Source: Rhodospirillaceae bacterium bin65
GTDB taxonomy: Bacteria; Pseudomonadota; Alphaproteobacteria; Bin65
Direction of reading: 5' to 3'
Length of the DNA: 64,000 nt
Assembly (NCBI GenBank): GCA_002238725.1
Contig: MPMX01000015.1
Location: 1-64,000, forward strand
Shown: positions 19,571 through 28,304 of the stretch, piece by piece
How positions within the stretch are numbered: the stretch's first letter is position 1
How the letters are laid out: each line of letters opens with the position of its first letter
The notes under the pieces: generated by a model
Told to the model about the DNA's origin: nothing
Databases searched by the model: none
What the model saw: only the letters and a program-made list of their open reading frames with translations
Program-made: the position numbers and the translations under genes

Positions 19571-21151
19571 ATGACCGAGGGACGGCTGAAATTCTGGGGC
19601 TGGGGCTGGGACGGCGAGGGCGCGACGGCGGAAGAGGTCGCGACCCTGAAGCGCCGCTACGGCGCGGCGCTCGGCATCGACAGTTTTCCGGACGCTCCGC
19701 CGCCGCGCGAGGACGAGTTCGACCTGCCCGCGCCGCGGCTCCGCCCGCCGCCGGCCCTCGAAGCGATCTGCGCCGCCGATCCGCACACGCGGCTGGTCCA
19801 CGCGATGGGCAAGTCCCTGCCCGACGCCGTGCGCATGTTCGACCGGCAGGCGCCGCATGTCCCCGACGTTGTGGCGTTTCCCGAGAACGACGAACAGGTA
19901 CTGGCGGTCATGGACTGGGCGGCCGGCGCCGGCGCGGCGCTGATCCCCTTCGGCGGCGGCAGCTCGGTGGTCGCCGGCGTCGAGCCCGATGTCGGCGACG
20001 GCTACAAGGGAGCAATCACGCTTTCCACCGTGCGCATGGCCGGCGTGGTCGAGATCGACCGGACGTCCCGCGCCGCGCGGATTCGCGGCGGCACGCGGGT
20101 GCCCGACCTGGAAGCGGCGCTCAAGCCCCACAGCCTGACCTTGCGCCATTTTCCGCAGAGTTTTCCGATGGCGACGGTCGGCGGCATGATCGCGACCCGC
20201 TCGGGCGGGCATTTCGCCATGCTCTACACCCACATCGACGATTTCGTCGAATCGACGCGCACGGTAACGCCGGCGGGCGCCATGGAGAGCCGCCGCCTGC
20301 CCGGCAGCGGCGCCGGGCCGAGTCCGGACCGCTTCGTCATCGGCTCCGAAGGGTCGGTCGGCGTCATCACCGAGGCCTGGCTGAGATTGCAGGACAAGCC
20401 TGTATTCCGCGCCAACGCGGCGGCGGCATTCGACGATTTCCACGAAGCCGCAGAGGCCGTGCGGGCGGTCGCGCAGTCCGGCCTGAACCCGGCCAACTGC
20501 CGCCTGGTCGACGGCGAAGAATGCCGGATCAACGGCGTCAGCGACGACGGTCGGCACCTGCTGGTGCTCGGTTTCGAATCCGCCCATGCCGATGTCGCGC
20601 CGGCGATGGCGCGCGCCCGGGAGCTGGTGCAGGACCATGGCGGGCTGGTCGACGACAGCGGCCATGCCGAGGGCGCGGTCGGCCGCTGGCGCACCGCCTT
20701 CATCCGCATGCCCTATTTCCGCGAGGTCATCACGCCCTGGGGCGTGCTCAACGACACCTTCGAGACCAGCATCACCTGGGACCGGTTTCCCGAATTCCAC
20801 CGCAACGTGATGGCGGCGACCCGCGCGGCGATCCGCGCGGCAACCGGCCGCGACGGCATCGTCACCTGCCGCTTCACCCATGTCTATCCGGACGGGCCGG
20901 CGCCCTATTTCACCCTGCACTGCAAGGCTGACCGGGCGCGCATGATCGACCAGTGGACGCCGATCAAGCAGGCGGCGTCGGACGCGGTCATCGACAATGG
21001 CGGCACGATCACCCACCACCATGCCGTCGGCCGCGACCACCAGCCCTGGTACGAGCGCCAGCGGCCGGACCTGTTCGGCACCGCCTATGGCGCGGCCAAG
21101 CACGCGCTCGATCCGGCCGGCATCATGAACCCCGGCGTCATCGTCGGCTGA
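19571..21151 (+). CDS. FAD-linked oxidase, alkyl-DHAP synthase-like
   Basis: A 526-residue flavoprotein of the VAO/PCMH superfamily. The FAD-binding half shows IPFGGGSSVVAGVE, the RHFPQSFPMATVGGMIATRSGG block typical of alkyldihydroxyacetonephosphate synthases, and IGSEGSVGVITE. The C-terminal cap has RFTHVYPDGPAPYFTL, the histidine-rich THHHAVGRDHQPW and a final DPAGIMNPGVI. The start at 19571 (MTEGRLKFWGWGW) matches AGPS-like N-termini. Bacterial relatives are mostly uncharacterised; ether-lipid synthesis or D-2-hydroxyacid oxidation are both possible. It stands alone ahead of the SRAP gene. Confidence 0.9.
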   Translation: MTEGRLKFWGWGWDGEGATAEEVATLKRRYGAALGIDSFPDAPPPREDEFDLPAPRLRPPPALEAICAADPHTRLVHAMGKSLPDAVRMFDRQAPHVPDVVAFPENDEQVLAVMDWAAGAGAALIPFGGGSSVVAGVEPDVGDGYKGAITLSTVRMAGVVEIDRTSRAARIRGGTRVPDLEAALKPHSLTLRHFPQSFPMATVGGMIATRSGGHFAMLYTHIDDFVESTRTVTPAGAMESRRLPGSGAGPSPDRFVIGSEGSVGVITEAWLRLQDKPVFRANAAAAFDDFHEAAEAVRAVAQSGLNPANCRLVDGEECRINGVSDDGRHLLVLGFESAHADVAPAMARARELVQDHGGLVDDSGHAEGAVGRWRTAFIRMPYFREVITPWGVLNDTFETSITWDRFPEFHRNVMAATRAAIRAATGRDGIVTCRFTHVYPDGPAPYFTLHCKADRARMIDQWTPIKQAASDAVIDNGGTITHHHAVGRDHQPWYERQRPDLFGTAYGAAKHALDPAGIMNPGVIVG

Positions 21152-21179
21152 CGAAACCGCGGGCGGACGGGCGAAGCCG

Positions 21180-21854
21180 ATGTGCGGCCGCTATTCCCTG
21201 ACCGATCCGGACGAGGCGATCCGCCGGCTGTTCGGCTATGACGGCCCGGCGCTGAACTGGCCGCCCATGTACAACGTGCCGCCGACGCAGGATGTCCCGG
21301 CCGTGGTCAGGGGCTCCGGCGATGCGCCGCGCGCGCTGGTCAAGGCGCGCTGGGGGCTGATCCCGTCCTGGGCGAAGGACATGAAGATCGGCGCGAAACT
21401 GACCAACGCGCGGGCCGAAACGATTGCCGAAAAACCGAGCTTCCGCAGCGCTTGGCGAAAACGCCGCTGTCTGATCGCCGCCGACGGCTTCTACGAATGG
21501 CAGCGCGACGGTGCGGTGAAGATCCCCTATCGCGTGACCTACGAGGACGGGCGGCCTTTCGCCTTCGCCGGCCTGTGGGAACGCTGGGACGGCCCGGACG
21601 GGCCGCTGCGGTCCTGCACCATCGTCACGACCGATGCCAACGCCGTACTGGCGCCGATCCACCACCGGATGCCGGTCATTATCGACCCGCCGGAATTCGG
21701 GCGCTGGCTGGGCCTAGAAGACGCGTCGGACGACGATCTGCACGCTCTGCTGGCGCCGAGGGACATCGCGGGCTTCCGGCCCTACCGGGTCAGCGACCGG
21801 GTCAACAAGGTGCAGAACAACGACCCGGCGATCCTGGAGCCGCTGGCCGCCTGA
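21180..21854 (+). CDS. SRAP (HMCES/YedK) family protein
   Basis: A 224-residue SOS-response-associated peptidase-fold protein. Family members use Cys2 to form a stable thiazolidine crosslink to abasic sites in single-stranded DNA. The key residues are all visible: MCGRYSL with Cys2, TNARAETI with the Asn, ADGFYEW with the Glu, and IHHRMPVI with the His. It starts 28 bases after the oxidase stop on the same strand. I did not find an SOS box directly upstream. Confidence 0.95.
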   Translation: MCGRYSLTDPDEAIRRLFGYDGPALNWPPMYNVPPTQDVPAVVRGSGDAPRALVKARWGLIPSWAKDMKIGAKLTNARAETIAEKPSFRSAWRKRRCLIAADGFYEWQRDGAVKIPYRVTYEDGRPFAFAGLWERWDGPDGPLRSCTIVTTDANAVLAPIHHRMPVIIDPPEFGRWLGLEDASDDDLHALLAPRDIAGFRPYRVSDRVNKVQNNDPAILEPLAA

Positions 21855-22014
21855 ACCCGGACCGCCCCGGCGGCAGCGTTCCTGCCTGCGCTGCGATCCC
21901 GGCAAAAATTGGCGCAGCGCGACCGTGCCGCCTGTCCCCCGGGCCGGCCCATTGCCATCTTCTCAGGCAGGGCAGGCGTCCCTTCCCCGCACCTTCCCGG
22001 CGAATGAGGCAGGC

Positions 22015-22635
22015 ATGCCGAAGACCGCGCTACAGGCTCTGCTCGTTGCCCTGATTGCCGCCGTTGCCGTAGCCGCCGGCGTTTATCTGTGGCGCGCCGG
22101 CGACGATGCCGGGCAATCGGCCGAAACCCGCAGCACGGGCAAGGCCCTGATCGGCGGCCCGTTCACGCTGGTCGATCACACCGGAGAGACCCGGACCGAA
22201 AAGGACCTGCTCGGCAAATTCGCCGTCGTCAATTTCGGCTTCACGAACTGCCCGGACGTCTGCCCGACGACCTTGCAGACCATTTCGGACGCGCTGGAGA
22301 TGCTCGGGCCGGCGGCGCAGCGGATCCGGCCCGTGTTCGTCAGCGTCGATCCGGACCGCGATACCGTGGCGCGTCTCAAGACCTACCGCAACGCCTTCGA
22401 CGACCGCTTCCTGATGCTGACCGGCAGCGAGGCGGCAGTCGCCCGGGCCGCCAAGGCCTACAAGGTCGGCTACAGCCGGATGAAGCCGGCGGCCGACGGC
22501 GGCTACATGGTGAACCACACGGCGCTGATCTACCTGATGGCTCCGGACGGCGCCTACATCACCCATTTCCCGTTCCGGATCGCGCCGGAGAAACTGGCGG
22601 CGGCCCTGAAGAAATGGGTCGGGCGCAGTAGCTGA
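22015..22635 (+). CDS. SCO family protein
   Basis: A 206-residue membrane-anchored thioredoxin-fold protein of the SCO1/SenC family, which delivers copper to the CuA site of cytochrome oxidase or handles thiols in the periplasm. It has an N-terminal membrane anchor (about 6-25), the copper ligands Cys-x3-Cys in FTNCPDVCPTTL and the later His in VNHTALIYL. The start at 22015 gives a clean anchor (MPKTALQALLVALIAAVAVAAG). No oxidase genes lie nearby. Confidence 0.95.
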   Translation: MPKTALQALLVALIAAVAVAAGVYLWRAGDDAGQSAETRSTGKALIGGPFTLVDHTGETRTEKDLLGKFAVVNFGFTNCPDVCPTTLQTISDALEMLGPAAQRIRPVFVSVDPDRDTVARLKTYRNAFDDRFLMLTGSEAAVARAAKAYKVGYSRMKPAADGGYMVNHTALIYLMAPDGAYITHFPFRIAPEKLAAALKKWVGRSS

Positions 22636-22695
22636 GGCCGGCAATTTTCGCTGGCGCACCTTGCCTGTTCGGCGCCGTTGCGCCATTCTCCAGAC

Positions 22696-22923
22696 ATGAG
22701 CGCGCCTGCCATCCTTGCTGCCTCCCTTGGCGCAACGGGCCGACCGGTTCTGCGGTCCCTGGCCCGCCGGCAGTGGATCCTGGTCGGCGCCGCGCTGGCC
22801 GGCGCCGTGCCCGGCGCATTGTTTGCGACCGAAATCGTCCAGGCGGCGACCGGCCTGTGGAGCGTCTATGTCGTCCCGGCCTTTTTCGAGACGATGCTGA
22901 GCGGCATCCCCTTCTGCGGTTGA
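22696..22923 (+). CDS. Small hydrophobic protein, unknown
   Basis: A 75-residue frame starting at ATG 22696 (MSAPAILAASLG) with one likely membrane segment (about 27-50, ILVGAALAGAVPGALFATEIV) and a second hydrophobic stretch before the end. A TTG 18 bases earlier is also possible. It lies between the SCO gene and the convergent MetE-like gene, 12 bases from the latter's end. I recognise no family; it could be a chance frame. Confidence 0.4.
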   Translation: MSAPAILAASLGATGRPVLRSLARRQWILVGAALAGAVPGALFATEIVQAATGLWSVYVVPAFFETMLSGIPFCG

Positions 22924-22935
22924 AGCGGGAAACCG

Positions 22936-23970
22936 CTACAGGCTTGCGCGCGCCTGCGCGGCGCCCGCGGTCATGGCCGCCAGTTTTTGTTGCGCGATGT
23001 AGCGCGGCAGGGCCGAGAAGCCGCAGTCGGCGGTGATCCAAAGAGATTCGGCGGGAATGTGGTCCAGGCAGAGGGCGATCCGCCCGGCGACCGTTTCGGC
23101 GTCCTCGACCAGAAAGTTCTTCACGTCGATCACGCCGGCCGCGATGGTGAAGCTGCCGGCCAGCGACGCCATCAGGTCCAGTTCCGCCATTTCCCGGTTG
23201 GCGAACTCGAACATCAGCAGGTCGCAGCGCAGGGATTCGATGGCGTCCATCATCGGCGCGATCCGGCGGTCGGCAAACGGTCTTCCGGTATTGTTGCCGA
23301 AGCAGACATGGACGGCGGTCTTCGCCGGCACGCCTTCGAGGCAACGGCCGATCGCGTCCGCGCCTTCCGCAATAGAGAGGCCGTGCGGCGCCCGCGGTAG
23401 CCCGGGTTCGTCGATCTGGACCAGGGTTGCACCCGCATCGGCCAGCGCGGACACTTCGGCATGGGCAAGGGCAACCAATCGCTCCAGCACGCCATCGCGG
23501 TCATCGCCGTTCAGTTCGATCGCCTGGAGGAAAGTCAGCGGGCCGGGAATTGCCACTTTGACCGGAAAATCGGGCGCCATGGCCTTGAGCAGAGCGAACT
23601 CCTCGACCGCGCCCAGCCCGTCCGGCGCCTCAAGCTCGCCGGCGACCCTGAAATGCGGCGCCGAATCGTATCCGGCGATGCCGAGGCGCCGGCGCGGCGG
23701 GACGCGCTCAAGGCCGCTCAGGCGGTCGAACATCTCGTAGACGAAGCGTTGGCGCCGCAATTCGCCATCGCTGATAACGTCGACTCCAGCCTCCATCTGG
23801 TCCGCCACGACGATCCGCGTTGCGTCCTCAAACAGCTCCTCGATGTCGTGGGCGCCCCATTCGCCCTTTCGCGCGGCGCGCCAGGAGGCGATAAACCAAC
23901 CGGGCGCCGCCATCGAACCGACCCCCATCGTCGGCAGAACCGGCAGCGCCGGAAACGGAAGATGGTTCAT
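22936..23970 (-). CDS. MetE C-terminal-domain-like methyltransferase
   Basis: A 344-residue protein of the cobalamin-independent methionine synthase C-terminal (UROD/MetE-like) fold. Zinc-binding residues are visible: His and Cys in VHVCFGNNTG, Glu in LMFEFANREM and Cys in ITADCGFSALPR. It starts at 23970 (MNHLPFPALPVLPTMGVGSM). It lacks the MetE N-terminal half, so it is one of the short MetE-like enzymes whose methyl donor and acceptor are usually unknown. No methionine riboswitch or metF is seen nearby. Confidence 0.88.
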   Translation of the reverse strand: MNHLPFPALPVLPTMGVGSMAAPGWFIASWRAARKGEWGAHDIEELFEDATRIVVADQMEAGVDVISDGELRRQRFVYEMFDRLSGLERVPPRRRLGIAGYDSAPHFRVAGELEAPDGLGAVEEFALLKAMAPDFPVKVAIPGPLTFLQAIELNGDDRDGVLERLVALAHAEVSALADAGATLVQIDEPGLPRAPHGLSIAEGADAIGRCLEGVPAKTAVHVCFGNNTGRPFADRRIAPMMDAIESLRCDLLMFEFANREMAELDLMASLAGSFTIAAGVIDVKNFLVEDAETVAGRIALCLDHIPAESLWITADCGFSALPRYIAQQKLAAMTAGAAQARASL

Positions 23971-24093
23971 GCAGATCGCTCCCTCGACTGACCGGACCGA
24001 CTGTCGCAGCGCCCGCCGCGCGAGGCAACGGCCTTCGATTTGTCGTTGCGGCCGTCTGGCCTCCATGTTCGAACGGAGAGGATATATCCGGAA

Positions 24094-24963
24094 ATGAGCC
24101 GGCAACCCGCGGTCGAAACCTTTTTTCACGAGCCGACCTTCACCGCGACCCATGTCGCCTGGTGTACGGATACCGGCAAAGCCGCCATCGTCGATTCGGT
24201 GCGCGATTTCTGCCATCGGTCCGGGCGGCTGACCGACGATTCGGCGGCCGAGGTAGCCGCCTTCGTCCGCAGCAACGGGCTGACCGTTGAGCGCATCCTG
24301 GAAACCCACGCCCATGCCGATCACCTCAGCGCCGCGCCCTGGCTGAAGCAGGCGCTGGGCGGACGGATCGGCATCGGCCGCGGGATCGTCGACGTGCAGC
24401 ATGCCTTCGCCGATGTCTTCGACAGCGGGCCGGATGGCGGCCCGGACGGTGCGCAGTTCGATGATCTGTTCGGCGACGGCGCGCGTTTCGGCCTCGGCAA
24501 TCTCGCGGTCGAGGTATTGCACACACCCGGCCATACGCCGGCCTGCGTCAGCTATTCGATCGGCGACGCGGTGTTTGTCGGCGACACGATCTTCATGCCG
24601 GACTATGGCAGCGCGCGCTGCGATTTTCCCGGCGGCGACGCCCGCACCCTGTACCGCTCCGTGCACCGCCTCTTCGGGCTGCCGGACGAAACAAGGGTTT
24701 TCTTGTGCCACGACTACAAGGCGCCCGGCCGCGACGCCTTTGTCTGGCAGACCACGATCGGCGAGGAGAGACAGCGCAATATCCATATCCGTGAGGGGGT
24801 CGACGAAGACAGTTTCGTCGAAATGCGGATGAACCGGGACCGGACGCTGGACATGCCGTTGCTGATTATTCCCTCGATTCAGGTCAATATGCGCGCCGGT
24901 CATATGCCTCCGGCGGAAAGCAACGGTACGATTTACCTCAAAGTGCCGCTAAACCGGCTGTAG
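24094..24963 (+). CDS. MBL-fold hydrolase, persulfide dioxygenase-like
   Basis: A 289-residue metallo-beta-lactamase-fold protein. The metal motif is THAHADHL, followed by a His in HTPGHTPACVSY, an Asp in FVGDTIFMPDYGSARCDFPGG and a His in LCHDYKAPG. This pattern, especially the SARCDFPGGDA block, is typical of the ETHE1/Blh persulfide dioxygenase group, which uses one iron. The start at 24094 (MSRQPAVETFFHEPTFTATHV) follows AGAGGA about 12 bases upstream and fits the family. No BigR-type regulator or rhodanese is adjacent, so the sulfur role is inferred from family only. Confidence 0.88.
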   Translation: MSRQPAVETFFHEPTFTATHVAWCTDTGKAAIVDSVRDFCHRSGRLTDDSAAEVAAFVRSNGLTVERILETHAHADHLSAAPWLKQALGGRIGIGRGIVDVQHAFADVFDSGPDGGPDGAQFDDLFGDGARFGLGNLAVEVLHTPGHTPACVSYSIGDAVFVGDTIFMPDYGSARCDFPGGDARTLYRSVHRLFGLPDETRVFLCHDYKAPGRDAFVWQTTIGEERQRNIHIREGVDEDSFVEMRMNRDRTLDMPLLIIPSIQVNMRAGHMPPAESNGTIYLKVPLNRL

Positions 24964-25009
24964 CCGGCGCTTCGGGCCGGCGTCCAGAATCGAAGGTCCG
25001 ACAGGCACA

Positions 25010-26272
25010 ATGGCCCAATCCCCGCAACCGGCTCTGCAAGTCAGGGAACAGCCCTATGGCTGGGTCATGGTGGCTGTGACCTTCCTGCTTTCGGTGCTGA
25101 CCTTCGGCGGATTGCCGGCTGTCGCGGTATTCCTCAAACCGCTGACCCTTGAGTTCGGCTGGACCCGGGGCGAAACCTCACTGGGCTACACGGCCATTGC
25201 GGTTTCGGCTGCCGTGGCCGGGCTGGGCTACGGGGTTCTGGCCGACCGGTTCGGCACGCGCGCCATCATTGTGATCGCCGCGCTCGGCATGGGCGCCGCC
25301 TATCTGTTGCAGTCCGGCCAGTCGACGCTGACCGGATACTATCTCGCCCACATCCTGTTCGGCGCGACCGGCCTTGCGGTGGTCAGCGGCCCCCTGCTGA
25401 TCGGGATCGGCTACTGGTTCGGCCGCAACAAGGGCCTGGCGATCGGCATCGTCGCTTGCGGCGGCGGCGTCGGCCAGGCGCTCATGCCGGTCGTCAATCA
25501 CTGGTTCATCGAGGCCGGTGGATGGCGCGACGCCCTGTTCAATCTCGGCCTGATCTATCTCGCGCTGGGCGTCCCCCTGGCGCTGATGGTGCGCGATTCG
25601 CCGGTCCGGCTGGCGGCGCGTGCGGCCGGCGGCGATGCGTCCGGCGCCCTGACGCAGAGCCAGACAGGCCTGCCGGCGCGCGAAGTCATCGCCTGGCTGT
25701 CCGTCGCCGTGTTCCTGTGCTGCACCTGCATGGCGGTACCGATCGTGCATCTCGTCCCGCTGATGACGGACCGCGGCGTCGATTCCTCGACCGCCGTCCA
25801 GATTCTGTCAGCGTTGATGCTGGCCGGCGCGGGCGGGCGGCTGGTCGGCGGCACGATTGCGGACACGCTCGGCGTCCTGCCGACCTATTTCGCCATGTCG
25901 GTAGGGCAGACCGCGGTGATCTACTGGTTCGTCGCGGTCGACAGCATGGTTCTGATCTGGCTGCTGGCCATCATTTTCGGCCTGTTTTTCGCCGGCGTCA
26001 TGGTCTCGTTCATCACCTGCTGCCGGGAATTCATCCCACCGCGCATCGGCGGCCGGGGCATGGCGGTGGTCGGCCTGCTCGGCTGGGGCGGCATGGGCTT
26101 CGGCGGCTTCATCGGCGGCGCCGGATACGACTGGGCCGGCAACTATCGCCTGGCCTTTGCGCTTGCTGTCGCGGCCGGTATCGCCAACCTGATCGTGCTT
26201 ATCGTCTTCGCCAAGAGGATCGGCGGCCGCGGCAGCATGAAACTGTGGCTGCCGCGGCGCGTTGCGGCATAA
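25010..26272 (+). CDS. MFS transporter, monocarboxylate/oxalate-formate type
   Basis: A 420-residue inner-membrane carrier with 12 predicted hydrophobic segments. The GYGVLADRFGTRAIIVI loop between helices 2 and 3 is the MFS signature, and the overall look (YGWVMVAVTFLLS at the start) is that of the MCT/oxalate-formate antiporter branch. The substrate is unknown. It follows the MBL hydrolase by 46 bases and may be cotranscribed. Confidence 0.88.
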   Translation: MAQSPQPALQVREQPYGWVMVAVTFLLSVLTFGGLPAVAVFLKPLTLEFGWTRGETSLGYTAIAVSAAVAGLGYGVLADRFGTRAIIVIAALGMGAAYLLQSGQSTLTGYYLAHILFGATGLAVVSGPLLIGIGYWFGRNKGLAIGIVACGGGVGQALMPVVNHWFIEAGGWRDALFNLGLIYLALGVPLALMVRDSPVRLAARAAGGDASGALTQSQTGLPAREVIAWLSVAVFLCCTCMAVPIVHLVPLMTDRGVDSSTAVQILSALMLAGAGGRLVGGTIADTLGVLPTYFAMSVGQTAVIYWFVAVDSMVLIWLLAIIFGLFFAGVMVSFITCCREFIPPRIGGRGMAVVGLLGWGGMGFGGFIGGAGYDWAGNYRLAFALAVAAGIANLIVLIVFAKRIGGRGSMKLWLPRRVAA

Positions 26273-26426
26273 GACACACAAGCCGGGCGCGACCGATTTC
26301 GAGCGGCTCCGCCGAAATAAATTTATTGCCGAATTGAATTCCACAGAAAATTCAAATTAGACCGCCTGCCGGACGTCGCTACGTTTGTCTCCTTCGTGAG
26401 GCATTAAACGGCAAGCAGGTCGGGCA
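26273..26426. promoter_or_regulatory. AT-rich intergenic region before porin
   Basis: A 154-base gap whose middle (about 26310-26360) is strikingly AT-rich for this genome (AAATAAATTTATTGCC...), as expected for a strong promoter region ahead of an outer-membrane protein. I cannot assign -35/-10 boxes with confidence. Confidence 0.4.
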
Positions 26427-28262
26427 ATGCGTTCAACGGAAATATACGGCCTCCGATTCGAACGAATTCCTCGCGCCGGTCGTTGTGTCCAAAGCCGTCC
26501 GGACCCGGACCGGCGGGAAGGGCGACAGGGCGCGCGGCCTGAAGCCGAGGCGCACCTGGGCGCGCAATCGGCGCTCCGGCGCCCTTCATTCGCTTTGTCG
26601 AACATCGGTCAGAAGGCAAGGTCGCCCGAACGGGTTCGTCGGCGCGCGCCGACCGAACGCGAGTCGCGCGGGACGGCCGTCGGCGTCGCCGGGTTCTATT
26701 CCGGCGCATCAGCCCGAAAGCATCCGGCGGCCATACCGGGTCTGGTTCTTGCAGCCCTGATAGGTCTGGTGCCGGTGACGGCTCATGCCGACCCGGCCAA
26801 GACGCTGATCGAGCGCCTCGACCGGCTCGAGCGTGAGAACCTGCAACTGCGCAGGGAAGTCGATGGGCTCAAGGCCGTACTGGCGGGGAACGAAACGAAG
26901 AATCTCCGTGGAACGCCGCCGCCGCCGAATGGCTCGGAGTTGCCGCGCTCCGTCAAAGCGGCGAAGGCTGCGAATTTGCCGGAAGCTGCCAATAGTCCGC
27001 CGGACAAACCGAAGGAGTTCGTTCGGCTGGACTCAAAATTCGGGTATCAAATCCTCGACCCGACAACCGGCATAAATCGCAAGCAACGTCTGATCTTGAA
27101 GGCGAGGCAAAGCAAAACGCTTCGCCCGGATACGGTGCATCTTCAAGGCGCGGTGACGGCGATTTCCAACGTCCAGTCGAGCAACAGGGCCGGCAAGTTC
27201 GGCTATCTGATGCGTCATCCCACCGATAAGAATCAGGTCGGAAAAACCGTTTCGGAAGCGGCGATCCATTCGGCCAGGCTCGGCCTCACGGGGATGCTCG
27301 GTGACTGGATTACGGCGCATGTCGAAATCCTGTTCGATCCGGAGCAAAGCTTCGGCGAAGGCATCAACACCGACATCAGGCGCAACCGGCTCCAGATGCG
27401 CCGCGCCTATGTCCTGTTCGGCAATCCCGACCGCGCGCCCTTCTATGCCAGCATCGGCAAAATGACCGTTCCGTTCGGCCTGACCGATACAGTCAACCCG
27501 TTCACGGCGTCCACCGTCTGGCACGCATTCGGCGGCTTGGCGAACGGTGCGACGGTCGGCTACGCGGACGGCCGTCTCAGCCTGTCGGCCATGGCGGTCC
27601 AGGGCGGCGCGCAATTCCGTGCCGCCAACGCGCCGGTGGACGGGACCGCCGTACCCAGCCGGCTGAACAATTTTGCGGTGGACGCCAACTACCGGTTCGG
27701 GCTGGGCGCGGCCGGCGCGCTGCTGCTCGGCGGCTCCTATCTGCACGGGTCGGCCTATTGCCAGGACTATCCGGTCCGGCACTTCGAGCCATGCCAGCGC
27801 AACAACCCGGCGTTCGATGTCTACGGCAAGCTCACCGTCGGCAATCTCACGCTCAAGGGCGAGTTCGCCCGGACGCTCGACGTATGGCCCGGCACCTTCA
27901 ACCCGGACATTCCCGAATTCGCGGCCAGCAAGGTGACGGGTTTCGACGCCGGCGTCCGCTATCGGGTACCGTTCGAAGACGGTCCGCTCGACATTTCCGT
28001 CGAATTCGGCCGCTTCCGGGCGGGCCCCGGCGGCGCGCCCTGGGAGCGCCAGGACCAGCTCGTGTTCGGCGTCGCCTGGTTTCCCCGGCCGAGCGTGAAA
28101 CTGTTCGGCGAAATTATCCGCACCGAGGGCTACGCGCCGCTGAACTCCATCAGCGGCGGCAGCATCAGGAACGCGGACGGCGAGGTCGTGAACGACCGCA
28201 CGCACAGCGACAGGTCGGCCCGCACCCGTGTCCTGCTGCTCGGAGTCAACGCCGGGTTCTGA
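26427..28262 (+). CDS. Outer-membrane porin-like protein
   Basis: The frame gives up to 611 residues. The secretion signal is internal: a hydrophobic stretch from about residue 100 (AAIPGLVLAALIGLVPVTAHA) with likely cleavage before DPAKTL. The first 90 residues are arginine-rich and probably untranslated, so the real start may be a TTG at 26595 or another alternative codon nearer the signal. The mature part has a short coiled coil (IERLDRLERENLQLRREVDGL), a proline/asparagine-rich linker, then about 430 residues of alternating strands ending in a terminal Phe (LLLGVNAGF), typical of beta-barrels. It resembles phosphate-selective (OprO/P-like) porins; the substrate is unknown. Confidence 0.75.
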   Translation: MRSTEIYGLRFERIPRAGRCVQSRPDPDRREGRQGARPEAEAHLGAQSALRRPSFALSNIGQKARSPERVRRRAPTERESRGTAVGVAGFYSGASARKHPAAIPGLVLAALIGLVPVTAHADPAKTLIERLDRLERENLQLRREVDGLKAVLAGNETKNLRGTPPPPNGSELPRSVKAAKAANLPEAANSPPDKPKEFVRLDSKFGYQILDPTTGINRKQRLILKARQSKTLRPDTVHLQGAVTAISNVQSSNRAGKFGYLMRHPTDKNQVGKTVSEAAIHSARLGLTGMLGDWITAHVEILFDPEQSFGEGINTDIRRNRLQMRRAYVLFGNPDRAPFYASIGKMTVPFGLTDTVNPFTASTVWHAFGGLANGATVGYADGRLSLSAMAVQGGAQFRAANAPVDGTAVPSRLNNFAVDANYRFGLGAAGALLLGGSYLHGSAYCQDYPVRHFEPCQRNNPAFDVYGKLTVGNLTLKGEFARTLDVWPGTFNPDIPEFAASKVTGFDAGVRYRVPFEDGPLDISVEFGRFRAGPGGAPWERQDQLVFGVAWFPRPSVKLFGEIIRTEGYAPLNSISGGSIRNADGEVVNDRTHSDRSARTRVLLLGVNAGF

Positions 28263-28304
28263 GCGACGCGGAGGCCAGCGGAGCCCCTGCCCTGCGGCGC
28301 CCCG

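Noticed and set aside
23971-24093. SAM or cobalamin riboswitch before the MetE-like gene
   Set aside because: The leader is short and shows neither the conserved core sequences nor the stems of those riboswitches.
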